NCBI RefSeq assembly: GCF_000383615.1
Contig: NZ_KB911582.1
Location: 269,271-333,270, forward strand
From: Streptomyces canus 299MFChir4.1
GTDB taxonomy: Bacteria; Actinomycetota; Actinomycetes; Streptomycetales; Streptomycetaceae
Direction: 5' to 3'
DNA length: 64,000 nt
A program made the position numbers and the translations under genes. Within the stretch, counting starts at the first letter, position 1. Every line of letters begins with the position of its first letter. Below are positions 1-11,572 of this stretch, piece by piece. The notes beneath the pieces are model-generated. The model saw only the letters and a program-made list of their open reading frames with translations, was not told where the DNA came from and did no database searches.

Positions 1-153
1 CTCGGCCTCGCCACGGCCCTGGAGCACTGCGGCGACCCCGCCGAGGCCCGCGAGCTCTTCGTCCGGGCCCGCGACCTGTACACGGCGTTCGGCGACACGG
101 CGTACGCGGCGGAGGCGAGAGCGGGGGTCGAGCGCCTCGGACACATCGACTGA
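1..153 (+). CDS. C-terminal end of a TPR-containing protein (5' end outside the window)
   Basis: Frame 1 is open from the first base to the TGA at 151-153 and gives about 50 residues. They read as one amphipathic helical repeat with the TPR-like pattern A-L-E-x-x-G-D-x-x-x-A followed by A-R-D-L-Y. In Streptomyces such a tail often closes SARP or LuxR-type regulators and NB-ARC/TPR proteins, but the DNA-binding part is not in the window, so no role can be assigned. The gene converges on the thiolase gene, with 41 bp between the two stop codons. Confidence 0.6.
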   Translation, partial: LGLATALEHCGDPAEARELFVRARDLYTAFGDTAYAAEARAGVERLGHID

Positions 154-194
154 GACGCGGCACCGCGAGACCCTCACCCTCCTCGACTGGACGC

Positions 195-2839
<2,645 letters not shown>

Positions 2840-2853
<14 letters not shown>

Positions 2854-3886
2854 CCCCTGTTCCGGCGCTGCGGGCCGACGGCTTCCGCGAGCTGTCGGCC
2901 CGTTCCGCCACGGAGGCCCGGCCGGTCCGCCCCGCCAGATGCCGCACGACGAACTCCGCGTCCCGCCCCACGCCCTGGATCATCGACGAGGCCATCGCGT
3001 ACTGGAACAGCCGCCCCACGAAATACAGCCCCGACCGCCCCTCGACGACCCCGCGCCGCTGCACCGGCTCCCCGTCCCCGTCGAACACGTCCAGGTCGAT
3101 CCACGAGACGTCCGGCCGGAACCCGGTGCACCACAGCACGTTGGCCCCTTTTGGCCGGGTGCCGTCGGCCAACTCCACCCGTCCGTCGCGCACTCCGGCC
3201 GTACGCGCCACCCGCTCCACCCCGGCCGCCTTCAGGTCCCTCGACTTGACCCGGATCAGCGGCGCGCTGTGCGCGAGCACCCTGGGCCGCGTCTTCCGCC
3301 CCATCGGCGTCCGTACGGTGAACACGTGCCGGAAGAGGAAGAACAGCACTGGTGTCAGCGCCCGGGACACCCGCCGCTCGATCCGCCAGGGGATCTGCCC
3401 CGGATGCGGCCCGGACAGCAGGACGCGCCGCGACGCCGACAGCTCCAGCGCGATGTCCGCCCCCGAGTTCCCGGCCCCGACGACCAGCACCGGCCCGTCG
3501 AGCAGCTGACCCGGACCGCGGTAGGAGACGGCAGGCAACTGCCGTACTTCCGGGTCGAGTTCGGCCGCGAAGTCCGGCACCTTGGGCAGCCGGTCGTATC
3601 CGGCCGCGATCACCACGTTGTCGGCTGTGTACGCCGGTGCCCCGTCCGTCTCGACGACATACCGTGTCCCGTCGTACGACAGCCTCCGCACCCGCACCCC
3701 GGTCCGCACCGGCAGCTCCGCCCAGGCCGCGTACGCCTGGAGGTAGTCGGCGAACTCGGCCCGGGTCGGGAACGCCCAGCCGTCCCCGGGGTACGACAGT
3801 CCCGGCAGCCCGTCGAAGCGGGCGGGGCTGAACAGCCGCAGCGAGTCCCACCGCTCCCGCCAGCAGTCGCCGATCCGCTCGCCAGT
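2840..3886 (-). pseudogene. 5'-truncated flavin-containing monooxygenase / FAD-dependent oxidoreductase
   Basis: The frame ending at 2840 encodes the C-terminal three quarters of a flavin monooxygenase. It starts around GDCWRERWDSLRLFSPARFD, continues with a complete NADPH-binding GAGNSGADIALE segment, and ends with WCTGFRPD and a typical final region. The first roughly 40 residues, with the FAD-binding GxGxxG motif, are missing. No ATG, GTG or TTG exists in this frame between the junction near 3880 and the GTG at 3709, so no full product can be started. Upstream the DNA becomes a different gene in another frame. I read this as a remnant left by a deletion. Confidence 0.75.
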
Positions 3887-4688
3887 CGCCGCCGAGCTGG
3901 AGGAGGGCCGCCCGGTGCACCCGGCACAGTCCCCGGTAGGCGCCGGAGAAGTCGGGCTGGGCGGCGCACCACTCGGCGAGGGCCTCGCTCCACTCCTGGG
4001 CGCGGCGCAGTTCCTGGAGGTCCTGGCAGGTGCCGATGACGACGCAGTAGACCATCCCGGTCATCCGGGCCGACATCGCCCCTTCGGCCACCGCCACCAT
4101 CGCCTCGTCCAGCTGGGCGAGCCCCGCCGCGGTCTCCCCGTTGCTCACCAGGGCGAGTCCCAGCGTCATCGCCGTGCCGGCCACGAGATCGGCGTCCGCC
4201 CCTGGCCCAACGGCATCGGCCAGCCGCCGGGCGACGTCGGTCATCGGCCCGTGCTCACCGGCCCGGAAGTGCAGCTCGGCCTCCAGCATGAGCAGATAGG
4301 CGCACTCCTGACAGCCGGGATCGCTCTGCGCCAGCCGTCGGGCCCGCCCCAGCCAGGCTCCCGACTGCGCGAACTCCCCACCCCGGGCCAGCCCCTTGCA
4401 CAACCAGTAGGCACACCGCAGAGCCGCACCCACGGCGCCTTCCTCGGCGTACGCGCTGAAGGCCCGCCGCAGCAGCACGATCGTCGCGTCCCCGTGCCCC
4501 AGCATGTCCGCGGCCTCGGCCAGCGCTTCGACGTCCCCGGCATCGAGCGGCCGTACGGCGTCGGCGGCCCCGAGCAGCGCATGGGCCTCACTCCAGGCCT
4601 GCCGCCGCCCGGCGTCCCGCCCTTCGGCCAGCTCCGGTTCCACGAGCCCATTGCACCGCGCCGAACCGTCACTGTCATCCGGCAGCAC
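3887..4688 (-). pseudogene. 3'-truncated LuxR-type (TPR-like helical) transcriptional regulator
   Basis: From the GTG at 4688, about 268 codons give a helical-repeat protein with segments such as ALRCAYWLCKGLARGGEFA, WLGRARRLAQ and MVYCVVIGTCQDLQELRRAQ. This is the N-terminal half of a family of large actinobacterial LuxR-type regulators that normally end in a LuxR HTH. Resemblance stops at LLQLGGDW near 3890. Beyond that the frame stays open to 2697, but only as an antisense-like arginine-rich shadow of the monooxygenase remnant. The HTH is lost, so the gene cannot act as a DNA-binding regulator. It begins 18 bp after the GT87-PAP2 gene. The start codon is uncertain; a GTG at 4643 is also possible. 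Confidence 0.7.
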
Positions 4689-4706
4689 CCCTCGGGGGCG
4701 GGGGAC

Positions 4707-6713
4707 TCACCGCTTCACGAGCGCCCGCTCCTCATCGGCCTCCGCCGCCACACGCACCACCCGAGCCCGCGGCCCCTGGAACAGATACGACAACCCGAAC
4801 CCGCCGGCGACAACGGCCGCCCCACCCACCGCGTCCAGCACCCAGTGGTTCCCCGTGGCCACGATCGCCGAGACGGTGAACAGCGGGTGCAGCAGTCCGA
4901 GCCCCTTCATCCACCACCGGGGCGCGATGATCGCGATGACGACCCCGCACCACAGCGACCACCCGAAGTGCAGCGAGGGCATCGCCGCGTACTGGTTGGT
5001 CAGCGCGGTCAGGGTCCCGTAGTCCGGCTTGGAGAAGTCCTGCACGCCGTGCACGGTGTCGATGACTCCGAGCGCCGGCATCAGCCGTGGCGGGGCGAGC
5101 GGATAGAGCCAGAACCCGACGAGGGCCAGCAGCGTCGCGAACCCGAGCGAGGCCCGGGCCCACCGGTAGTCCACCGGGCGCCGCCAGTACAGAACGGCCA
5201 GCACGCTCAGCGGGACCACGAAGTGGAAGGACTCGTAGTACTGGTCGAAGAAGTTCCGCAGCCAGTCGACCTTGACGACCGCGTGGTTGGCCCAGTGCTC
5301 GATGTCGATGTGCAGCAGCCGCTCCAGATCGAGGACCTGCTGCCCGTGCTGCTCGGCGGTGGCCCGCCCCGCGGAGCTGCTGCCGCCGGTCGCCGCGAGT
5401 CTGACCTGCTGGTAGGCGGCGTACGTGACCCGGATCAGCAGGAGTTCGAGGAGCAGGTTCGGACGCGTCAGCACCCGCCGCAGGAACGGCAGCAGCGGCA
5501 CGTGCCGGAACCGGGCGGGCACCTGAGGGGCGTACTGCGTGGGGATCGGTGTCCGGTAGTACGGCGAGGTGCGCGACAGGAAGGGGATCGCCGTGGCGGC
5601 GGCGAGCGCGGCCAGCAGCACCATGTTGTCCCGCAGGGGGTACAGCGTCGCGATGTGCGGCAGCAGCATCTTCGTCGGCAGGGTCATCACCACGACGACG
5701 GCGACGGGCCACACGTACCGGTCGGAGGCCCGCTTGCCGACCCGCCCGACGACCGCGAGCAGCACCCACAGCAGCTGGTGCTGCCAGGTGGTCGGCGAGA
5801 CCGCGATCGCCGCGCAGCCGGTGATCGCGACGGCGAGCAGCAGCTGGCCGTCGCGGGCGTAGCGCACGGCCCGGCGCACGCCCAGCGCGGCGACGGCCGC
5901 GCCGAGCGCCAGGAAGAGGGTGATCTCCAGCGGTCCTGCCACGCCCAGGCGCAGCAGCAGGCCGTGCAGGGACTGGTTGGCGAGGTCGTCGGCGGGACCA
6001 CCGAGACCGGTGCCCGCGATGTGGTGCACCCAGTAGGTGTACGAGTCGTGCGGCAGCGCGGCCCAGGCGAGCGCGGTGCCGGCGGCGAAGGCCGCGGCCG
6101 CGGTGAGGGCGCCCCGGCGGCGGCCGGTGAACCAGAGCAGGGCCGCGAAGAGCAGGACCGCGGGCTGGAGGGCGGCGGCGAGCCCGATGAGCAGACCGCT
6201 GACCCGCTCACCGCGGACGGCGAAGCAGGCGACGAGGACCAGCAGGACCGGGATGATGCTGGTCTGCCCGAGGTAGAGCGTGTTGCGCACGGGCAGCGAC
6301 AGCATCAGGAGGCTGATCGCGACCGGCGCGGCGAGCAGCGAGGTGCGGCGGCCGACCGGCTGGGGCAGCGCGCGGGCGGCGACGAGACCGAGGGCGACGA
6401 CCAGGAGCAGGGTGCCGAAGGTCCAGCCCCAGCCGAGCGCCTGTTCGGCGGCGCGGGTGAGCGGCTTCAGGACAAGTCCCCCGAACGGGGTACCGGTGAA
6501 CTGCGTCGAGTCGTACAGCGACCCCTTCACATGCAGGACACCGTCCGGGCCGACCCAGGTCTCCAGGTCCGTCAGCCGCTCACCTCTGGGGGTACGCAGG
6601 ACCACGGCCACCTCGCGCAGGGCGAGGACGGCCGCCACCAGCCACAGGGCGAGCCTGGCCGCACGCACCCGCGCCTGGACCTCGGTGGTCCCACTGTGCT
6701 CCGCATTCGCCAC
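4707..6713 (-). CDS. GT87-like membrane glycosyltransferase fused to a PAP2/Aur1-type phosphatase domain
   Basis: A 668-residue polytopic membrane protein with two modules. Residues 1 to about 400 form a GT87 (DUF2029)-like polyprenyl-phosphate-dependent mannosyltransferase-type domain with many hydrophobic segments. Residues about 430 to 650 form a PAP2_3 (Aur1/Ipt1-like) domain with the motifs AMPSLHFGW near residue 577 and GNHWVLDAVGG near residue 620, which carry the phosphatase or transferase histidines. The likely setting is mannolipid or phosphoinositide-lipid assembly at the outer face of the membrane, possibly with phosphate removal from the carrier. The GTG start at 6713 gives MANAEHSGTTEV. 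Bifunctional proteins of this layout are common in Streptomyces. The substrate is unknown. Confidence 0.8.
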   Translation of the reverse strand: MANAEHSGTTEVQARVRAARLALWLVAAVLALREVAVVLRTPRGERLTDLETWVGPDGVLHVKGSLYDSTQFTGTPFGGLVLKPLTRAAEQALGWGWTFGTLLLVVALGLVAARALPQPVGRRTSLLAAPVAISLLMLSLPVRNTLYLGQTSIIPVLLVLVACFAVRGERVSGLLIGLAAALQPAVLLFAALLWFTGRRRGALTAAAAFAAGTALAWAALPHDSYTYWVHHIAGTGLGGPADDLANQSLHGLLLRLGVAGPLEITLFLALGAAVAALGVRRAVRYARDGQLLLAVAITGCAAIAVSPTTWQHQLLWVLLAVVGRVGKRASDRYVWPVAVVVVMTLPTKMLLPHIATLYPLRDNMVLLAALAAATAIPFLSRTSPYYRTPIPTQYAPQVPARFRHVPLLPFLRRVLTRPNLLLELLLIRVTYAAYQQVRLAATGGSSSAGRATAEQHGQQVLDLERLLHIDIEHWANHAVVKVDWLRNFFDQYYESFHFVVPLSVLAVLYWRRPVDYRWARASLGFATLLALVGFWLYPLAPPRLMPALGVIDTVHGVQDFSKPDYGTLTALTNQYAAMPSLHFGWSLWCGVVIAIIAPRWWMKGLGLLHPLFTVSAIVATGNHWVLDAVGGAAVVAGGFGLSYLFQGPRARVVRVAAEADEERALVKR

Positions 6714-7023
6714 GCCGCGTCGGCCTCTCGTCCCGTTCGTGCCATGCGTCCGTGAAGAAGGACGCAGGCCACCCCGGCTTCACCTGACGTCCGCTTCGTT
6801 TTGTCCGAATGACGATAGTCCGCCCCGGCGGCCATCGCGCAGCTGGACGCGAGATGGATCACATGCGCTCGGGGAAGGCGCCTTGCCGACCAGGCACGGG
6901 GTACCTGCATACGGCACGTTTATGTACGCTCCGCGACCGGACCCGCGCGGCACGTAAGCCCGGCAAGTCCGCCTATGGTCGCTTTTTGCCCTTGTCCCCG
7001 TCGAAAGGCAGGCGAGCGAAGTT
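6714..7023. other. Intergenic stretch between divergent membrane-protein genes
   Basis: These 310 bp hold the divergent promoters of the GT87-PAP2 gene and the MHS transporter gene. GC content drops locally around 6905-6930 (GTTTATGTACG), which may mark a promoter for the transporter, but I cannot fix -35 and -10 boxes. No convincing small ORF, RNA or repeat was found. Confidence 0.4.
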
Positions 7024-8388
7024 TTGCCGAGTGCCTCCGCCCTCTCTCACCCCGTCCGCACCCCTCACGACCCCGGCGCCTCCGAGGCCGTGGCCGTCGA
7101 CCCGGCCCTCGTGAAGCGTGCCGTGAAGGCCGCCGCGCTGGGCAACGCCATGGAGTGGTTCGACTTCGGGGTCTACAGCTACATCGCCGTCACGCTGGGC
7201 AAGGTCTTCTTCCCGTCCGGCAATCCCACCGCCCAGCTCCTGTCGACGTTCGGCGCCTTCGCCGCGGCCTTCCTGGTCCGCCCCCTCGGCGGCCTGGTCT
7301 TCGGCCCGCTGGGCGACCGCGTGGGCCGCCAGAAGGTCCTCGCCGTGACCATGATCATGATGGCGGCCGGCACCTTCGCCATCGGCCTGATCCCGTCGTA
7401 CGCCACGATCGGCGTCGGCGCCCCGCTGCTGCTCCTGGCCGCCCGCCTGGTCCAGGGCTTCTCGACCGGCGGCGAGTACGCGGGCGCGTCCACCTTCATC
7501 GCCGAGTACTCCCCCGACAAGAAGCGCGGCTTCCTCGGCAGCTGGCTGGAGTTCGGCACGCTCGCCGGATACATCGCCGGCGCGGGCCTGGTCACGCTGA
7601 TGACGGCCCTGCTGTCCACCGAGGACCTGGTGTCCTGGGGCTGGCGGATCCCGTTCCTGATCGCGGGCCCGATGGGCGTCATCGGCCTCTATCTGCGGCT
7701 GCGCCTGGAGGAGACCCCGGCGTTCACGGCCGAGACCGAGAAGGCCGAGTCCGCCCGCCGGAAGGTCCCGCTGCGCGAGATGATCACCGGCCAGTGGCAG
7801 GCCCTGCTGCTGTGCGTGGGCCTGGTCCTGGTCTTCAACGTCACCGACTACATGCTGCTGTCGTACATGCCGAGCTATCTGACCAGCGAGCTCAAGTACG
7901 ACGAGACGCACGGCCTGCTGGTCGTCCTCGCCGTGATGGCCCTGATGATGGTCGTCCAGCCCTTCGCGGGCGCCCTGAGCGACCGGATCGGCCGCCGCCC
8001 GGTGATCGCCGCCGGCTGCGCGGGCTTCCTGCTCCTGTCCGTCCCGGCCCTGCTGCTGATCCGCCAGGGCAGCCTGTTCGCGATCGCGCTCGGCATGGGC
8101 GCGCTGGGCCTGCTCCTGGTGTGCTTCACGGCGGCGATGCCGTCGGCCCTCCCGGCGCTCTTCCCGACCCGGGTGCGCTACGGCTCCCTGTCGGTCGGCT
8201 TCAACGTCTCGGTGTCCCTCTTCGGCGGTACGACCCCGCTGGTGGTGACCGCGCTGATCGGCGCGACCGGGAACATGATGATGCCCGCCTACTACATGAT
8301 GGCCGCGGCCGTCGTCGGCGGTGTGGCCGTGTGGTTCATGACGGAGTCGGCGGGCCGTCCGCTGCCCGGCTCACCGGCTCAGCGGTAA
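7024..8388 (+). CDS. MFS transporter of the metabolite:H+ symporter (MHS) family, ProP/KgtP-like
   Basis: A 454-residue transporter with 12 predicted membrane segments. The N-terminal signature GNAMEWFDFGVYSY, the loop GDRVGRQK, the conserved QGFSTGGEYAGASTFIAEY and the second-half GALSDRIGRRP are classic for the MHS group, which includes proline/betaine (ProP), citrate and dicarboxylate symporters. It should import an osmolyte or organic acid with protons; the exact substrate cannot be read from sequence. The TTG at 7024 is the longest start and has only a weak ribosome site. A GTG near 7090 (V-A-V-D-P-A-L-V-K) would give a length nearer to relatives and is a real alternative. Confidence 0.8.
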   Translation: MPSASALSHPVRTPHDPGASEAVAVDPALVKRAVKAAALGNAMEWFDFGVYSYIAVTLGKVFFPSGNPTAQLLSTFGAFAAAFLVRPLGGLVFGPLGDRVGRQKVLAVTMIMMAAGTFAIGLIPSYATIGVGAPLLLLAARLVQGFSTGGEYAGASTFIAEYSPDKKRGFLGSWLEFGTLAGYIAGAGLVTLMTALLSTEDLVSWGWRIPFLIAGPMGVIGLYLRLRLEETPAFTAETEKAESARRKVPLREMITGQWQALLLCVGLVLVFNVTDYMLLSYMPSYLTSELKYDETHGLLVVLAVMALMMVVQPFAGALSDRIGRRPVIAAGCAGFLLLSVPALLLIRQGSLFAIALGMGALGLLLVCFTAAMPSALPALFPTRVRYGSLSVGFNVSVSLFGGTTPLVVTALIGATGNMMMPAYYMMAAAVVGGVAVWFMTESAGRPLPGSPAQR

Positions 8389-8433
8389 TTCCCCTGACAG
8401 GAGTCGGGAGCACGCCTATATTCATTAGCGCAA

Positions 8434-8454
8434 CTAGTTAGCTGACCTAACTAG
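8434..8454. promoter_or_regulatory. Perfect palindromic operator upstream of the O-methyltransferase
   Basis: CTAGTTAG (8434-8441), a 5-bp spacer and CTAACTAG (8447-8454) form a perfect 8-bp inverted repeat in an AT-rich promoter patch, 22 bp before the O-methyltransferase start. Size and spacing suit a dimeric MarR- or TetR-type repressor. The regulator is not encoded beside it. Confidence 0.6.
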
Positions 8455-8475
8455 GCATATGAAAGGCATAGGTGT

Positions 8476-9147
8476 ATGAGCGAGTCGCAGTTCTGGGACG
8501 ACGTCGACGACTACTTCACCGCCCACCTCGCCCCGGAGGACGAAGCACTCCGGGCGGCCTTGCGCGACAGCGAGGCCGCCGGTCTCCCGGCCATCGCCGT
8601 CACGGCGCCGCAGGGCAAGCTCCTCCAGCTCCTGGCCCAGATCCAGGGCGCCCGCACGATCCTGGAGCTCGGCACGCTCGGCGGCTACAGCACGATCTGG
8701 CTGGCCCGCGCACTGCCCGCCGACGGCCGCCTGGTCTCGCTGGAGTACAGCCCGAAGAACGCCGAGGTCGCGAACCGCAACCTCGCCCGCGCGGGCCTCG
8801 ACAAGGTCGTCGAGGTACGCGTCGGCCCCGCCCTGGAGTCCCTCCCCCGGCTGGCCGACGAGAACCCGCCCCCCTTCGACCTGGTCTTCATCGACGCCGA
8901 CAAGGCCAACAACCCGCACTACGTGGAGTGGGCCCTCAAACTCACCGGCCCGGGCAGCCTGATCGTGGTGGACAACGTCGTACGGGGCGGCCGGGTGGCC
9001 GACCCCGACAACCCCGCCCCCGACGTCCGGGGCACCCGCACCGCGCTCGAACTGATGGGACAGCACCCGAGGTTGAGTTCCACGGCGATCCAGACGGTGG
9101 GCAGCAAGGGCTACGACGGCTTCGCGCTGGCGCGCGTACTGCCGTAA
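8476..9147 (+). CDS. Class I SAM-dependent O-methyltransferase (caffeoyl-CoA OMT type)
   Basis: A 223-residue cytosolic methyltransferase of the Methyltransf_3 family. The SAM-binding motif I is ILELGTLGGYSTIWLA, an acidic residue for the ribose sits in SLEYSPKNAEVA, and VFIDADKANNPHYVEW carries the metal-binding aspartates typical of Mg-dependent catechol O-methyltransferases. WALKLTGPGSLIVVDNVVRGGRV is diagnostic for the family. It should methylate a small phenolic or catechol compound. The ATG at 8476 follows GAAAGG. A strong palindrome lies just upstream and may regulate it. The downstream FHA gene is convergent, with stops 12 bp apart. Confidence 0.85.
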   Translation: MSESQFWDDVDDYFTAHLAPEDEALRAALRDSEAAGLPAIAVTAPQGKLLQLLAQIQGARTILELGTLGGYSTIWLARALPADGRLVSLEYSPKNAEVANRNLARAGLDKVVEVRVGPALESLPRLADENPPPFDLVFIDADKANNPHYVEWALKLTGPGSLIVVDNVVRGGRVADPDNPAPDVRGTRTALELMGQHPRLSSTAIQTVGSKGYDGFALARVLP

Positions 9148-9158
9148 CCCTTTGACGA

Positions 9159-9551
9159 TCAAACCTCGTGGTAGAACCCGACGTTGACACTGCGCGGGGC
9201 GGTGCGGTCGCGGATGACGATCTCGCCGTTGCCGCCCCGGGGCAGCGTCACGGAGCCGCCGTAGACCAGCGGCTGCGCGTAGGCCCCGGCCACCAGTTGC
9301 ACCTCGGACGAGGGATCGGGCTGCGAGCCCTGGAGCCAGGTCACCTGCCAGACACCCTCGGGCCCGCACAGGAACTCCAGGTGCACCCGGGAGACGAACA
9401 GCCAGTCGTCGGGGGTCGCGAGCCGGCACACGGACTTGTCCCGGCCCACCCGCAGCACGGTGCCCGGGTCACTGGGCGCGTCGGCCATCTGCATTCCGGC
9501 CGTGGCACCCTCCTCCGCCGCGGTGACGACGGCCATGGTGAGTTCGAGCAC
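9159..9551 (-). CDS. FHA-domain protein
   Basis: A 130-residue protein that is essentially one forkhead-associated domain. LRVGRDKSVCRL matches the first FHA strand and GR turn, and FVSRVHLEFLC carries the conserved S-R-x-H phosphopeptide-binding motif. FHA domains bind phosphothreonine, so the protein probably acts in Ser/Thr kinase signalling. The GTG at 9551 was chosen because AGGAGG lies six bases before it; an upstream ATG at 9641 lacks a ribosome site and would add 30 residues without homology. No kinase gene is adjacent. Confidence 0.75.
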   Translation of the reverse strand: MLELTMAVVTAAEEGATAGMQMADAPSDPGTVLRVGRDKSVCRLATPDDWLFVSRVHLEFLCGPEGVWQVTWLQGSQPDPSSEVQLVAGAYAQPLVYGGSVTLPRGGNGEIVIRDRTAPRSVNVGFYHEV

Positions 9552-9652
9552 GTGCGCTCCTCCTGGAAGGTCCTTGCGCGGCAACCACGTCGGCTCGCCG
9601 CCGCCGCATGATAAATCGCCCGGCACGGCGGTGTCCGGCACAAGGCACGCAA

Positions 9653-9690
9653 GACCGGCCCGCCCCCCGACTTCGGGCGACAGGCCGGTC
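9653..9690 (-). terminator. Hairpin terminator after the 9709-10326 gene
   Basis: GACCGGCC at 9653-9660 and GGCCGGTC at 9683-9690 pair perfectly, and an inner CGCC/GGGCGA pairing strengthens the stem. It lies directly after the stop of the upstream minus-strand gene and has no T tract, as usual in Streptomyces. Confidence 0.55.
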
Positions 9691-9708
9691 GTACGGACGG
9701 ACGGGACG

Positions 9709-10326
9709 TCAGCTGTGCAACAGCCGCTCCGTCAGCTCGCGATAGTCCCGCAGCGCCAGCCGCAGTTGCTCGGTGTCGCCGGCGCTCACGGCCTTGTTCT
9801 GGCCGCCGTCGCCGGTCTGCCAGGAGTTGCGCAGGGTGCGCCGACGCTGCTTCACGGCATCGGCGAACCGGGCGGCGGCCTCCTCCAGCACGTGGTCGGC
9901 CTCCTCGACGGCGGACCGGGGTTCGTCGACGAACCCGGCGACGGCGTGCTGGAGCCGCGCGCTGAGCTTGTCGCACTCGTCGTGCGGCAGCAGCCGGGCC
10001 TCATGACGACCGGCGTGGCCTTCACGGCCAGTGCCCCCGCCCACACCCGTACCGACACCGCCGACGGCGTCGGCGGAACCGGTCCCGCGGCCGAACGCCT
10101 TGTCACGGCCGACGACGGAGTCCCCGCCGAAGCCGCTCTCGTCACCACGCCGCTCGGCGCCGGTGGTGCCCGCCGGACGTCCCTCCTGGTCCAGTTCGGG
10201 AGCCTCGCTCCCGGTGGGGGTCACCAGGGGGCTGTGCGAACCCGCGGGGTCGTCGCCCGTACCCCTGCCGGTCCGCCCCTCACCCCGGGCACCCTCGGCC
10301 CCCGGCCTGCTCGTGGCATCCGTCAT
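9709..10326 (-). CDS. Unknown protein; paralogous helical C-terminal module shared with the preceding gene
   Basis: A 205-residue protein. Residues 1 to about 110 are a glycine-, threonine- and charge-rich disordered stretch. The C-terminal part is helical and contains FVDEPRSAVEEADHVLEEA, which closely parallels FVDSPREAVAEADRLLAEL in the gene six bases upstream. The two genes form one transcription unit and probably arose by duplication of the helical module. No signal peptide or membrane segment is visible, so it may be a cytosolic partner of the membrane-anchored upstream protein. Function unknown. A hairpin follows its stop codon. Confidence 0.65.
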   Translation of the reverse strand: MTDATSRPGAEGARGEGRTGRGTGDDPAGSHSPLVTPTGSEAPELDQEGRPAGTTGAERRGDESGFGGDSVVGRDKAFGRGTGSADAVGGVGTGVGGGTGREGHAGRHEARLLPHDECDKLSARLQHAVAGFVDEPRSAVEEADHVLEEAAARFADAVKQRRRTLRNSWQTGDGGQNKAVSAGDTEQLRLALRDYRELTERLLHS

Positions 10327-10332
10327 GTCAGC

Positions 10333-11016
10333 TCAACTCCCCTTCGCGTGACGCCTGTTGAATGCCCACGGCAGATGTCCCCGGCTGTCGTCGCGACCGT
10401 CGCGGGGCTGACCGGCGCGCGCATGGGACTCGCCGGTGGGTGTACGGGACTCCTCGCGGCGCCGCGCCGGGCCGACAAGGTCCTCGAAGAGGGCCCGTGC
10501 CTCGACCATGGCCGCGCGCATGTCCTCCGTGTCCGTGCGCCCGTCGCCGTCCTGCCGGGCACTCGCCACCACGTGTACCCGCCGGTAGCCGTGCACATGG
10601 TCCGCGTGGTGCACGGACAGCGCGTTGAACTGTTCCTCGTACTGCCCGCCGTCCGGGAAGCCCCGGGCCTTGGCGAGCTCGGCGAGCAGCCGGTCCGCCT
10701 CGGCGACGGCCTCCCGAGGAGAGTCGACGAAGCGTTCCTGGGCGGCCGTCCAGCGGTCCTCGTACCGCTGACGCTCCGCCGGTTCGAGTGGCTGCTCGCG
10801 CAGGGATCCATGCCGCTCCACGCGTTCGGCGAGTTCGCGCTCGGCGGCCTTCTCGTCCCCGTTGTGCCGGGCCACGGCACGGTCGTATTCGGGCCCGAAG
10901 CGCCGCTTCAGGCCCCGGCCGTGCTGCGAGCCCCGGCCACGCAGGGTCAGGACGGCCGCCACAACGAGGACGGCCGCCACGATCACGATCAGAGCGATGA
11001 TCAGGCCTGTTGACAT
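10333..11016 (-). CDS. Membrane-anchored unknown protein with charged helical domain
   Basis: A 227-residue protein with one N-terminal membrane helix (STGLIIALIVIVAAVLVVAA) followed by a charged, helical cytoplasmic region. Segments include GRGLKRRFGPEYDRAV, ERFVDSPREAVAEADRLL and HADHVHGYRRVH. The ATG at 11016 places the membrane helix at the N terminus, whereas the longer version from 11124 would add 36 unlikely residues. It is the first gene of a two-gene unit, six bases before its shorter paralogue. I recall relatives annotated only as hypothetical or secreted proteins in Streptomyces. The function is unknown; a role in envelope stress or as a scaffold would be speculation. Confidence 0.65.
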   Translation of the reverse strand: MSTGLIIALIVIVAAVLVVAAVLTLRGRGSQHGRGLKRRFGPEYDRAVARHNGDEKAAERELAERVERHGSLREQPLEPAERQRYEDRWTAAQERFVDSPREAVAEADRLLAELAKARGFPDGGQYEEQFNALSVHHADHVHGYRRVHVVASARQDGDGRTDTEDMRAAMVEARALFEDLVGPARRREESRTPTGESHARAGQPRDGRDDSRGHLPWAFNRRHAKGS

Positions 11017-11083
11017 GTCTGCCGGGTTGCCCTGAACCCTATATTCAAACCGTCTCCGCATATGTGTACGCGACAATCCAGCC

Positions 11084-11572
11084 ATGACCTGGACCATCAC
11101 TCCGGAACATCCCGCCTCCCCCACGGCAGCGGAACTCTGGCGCGCCTACTACACAGAGGTCAGCGACCGCTATTACCTCCTCCACGAGAACCGCAGAACG
11201 GACCCGGCCGAGCTGGAGAGGGAGGTGGCGAAACAGACCGGAAGCGAACTGACCCCTCCGACAGGCCAGTTGCTGGTGGCCAGATACGCGGGGGAACCGG
11301 CCGGCACAGCCGGTATACGCCTGCGCCCCGACGGAAGCGCCGAGCTCACCCGGGTCTACCTGCGCGAGGAACTGCGCGGCAAGGGCGGCGCACCCCTCCT
11401 CGTCGCAGCGGCGGAGTCCGCGGCCCGAGCCCTGGGCGCGACCCGCCTGGTCCTGGAAACCCGCAAGGACCTGGCCGAGGCCCTGACCCTGTACGCGAGG
11501 CTCGGCTACGCGGAGACAGAGCCCTACAGCGACGACATCTACGCGGACCACACCCTGGCAAAGCCCTTGTAG
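11084..11572 (+). CDS. GNAT-family N-acetyltransferase
   Basis: A 162-residue acetyltransferase. ELTRVYLREELRGKGGAPLL matches GNAT strand 4 and the acetyl-CoA pyrophosphate loop (R-G-K-G-G), and LVLETRKDLAEALTLYARLGYAE matches the final helix and strand. The acceptor is unknown; the fold is shared by antibiotic, amino-acid and protein acetyltransferases. The ATG at 11084 has no strong ribosome site, and translation probably depends on a short leader from the promoter shared with the divergent membrane-protein gene 67 bp away. Confidence 0.8.
   Translation: MTWTITPEHPASPTAAELWRAYYTEVSDRYYLLHENRRTDPAELEREVAKQTGSELTPPTGQLLVARYAGEPAGTAGIRLRPDGSAELTRVYLREELRGKGGAPLLVAAAESAARALGATRLVLETRKDLAEALTLYARLGYAETEPYSDDIYADHTLAKPL

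Noticed and set aside
3915..6755. A 946-codon open frame on the plus strand
   Set aside because: It is antisense to the GT87-PAP2 gene, consists of Arg/Gly/Pro/His-rich sequence and has no ribosome site or family.
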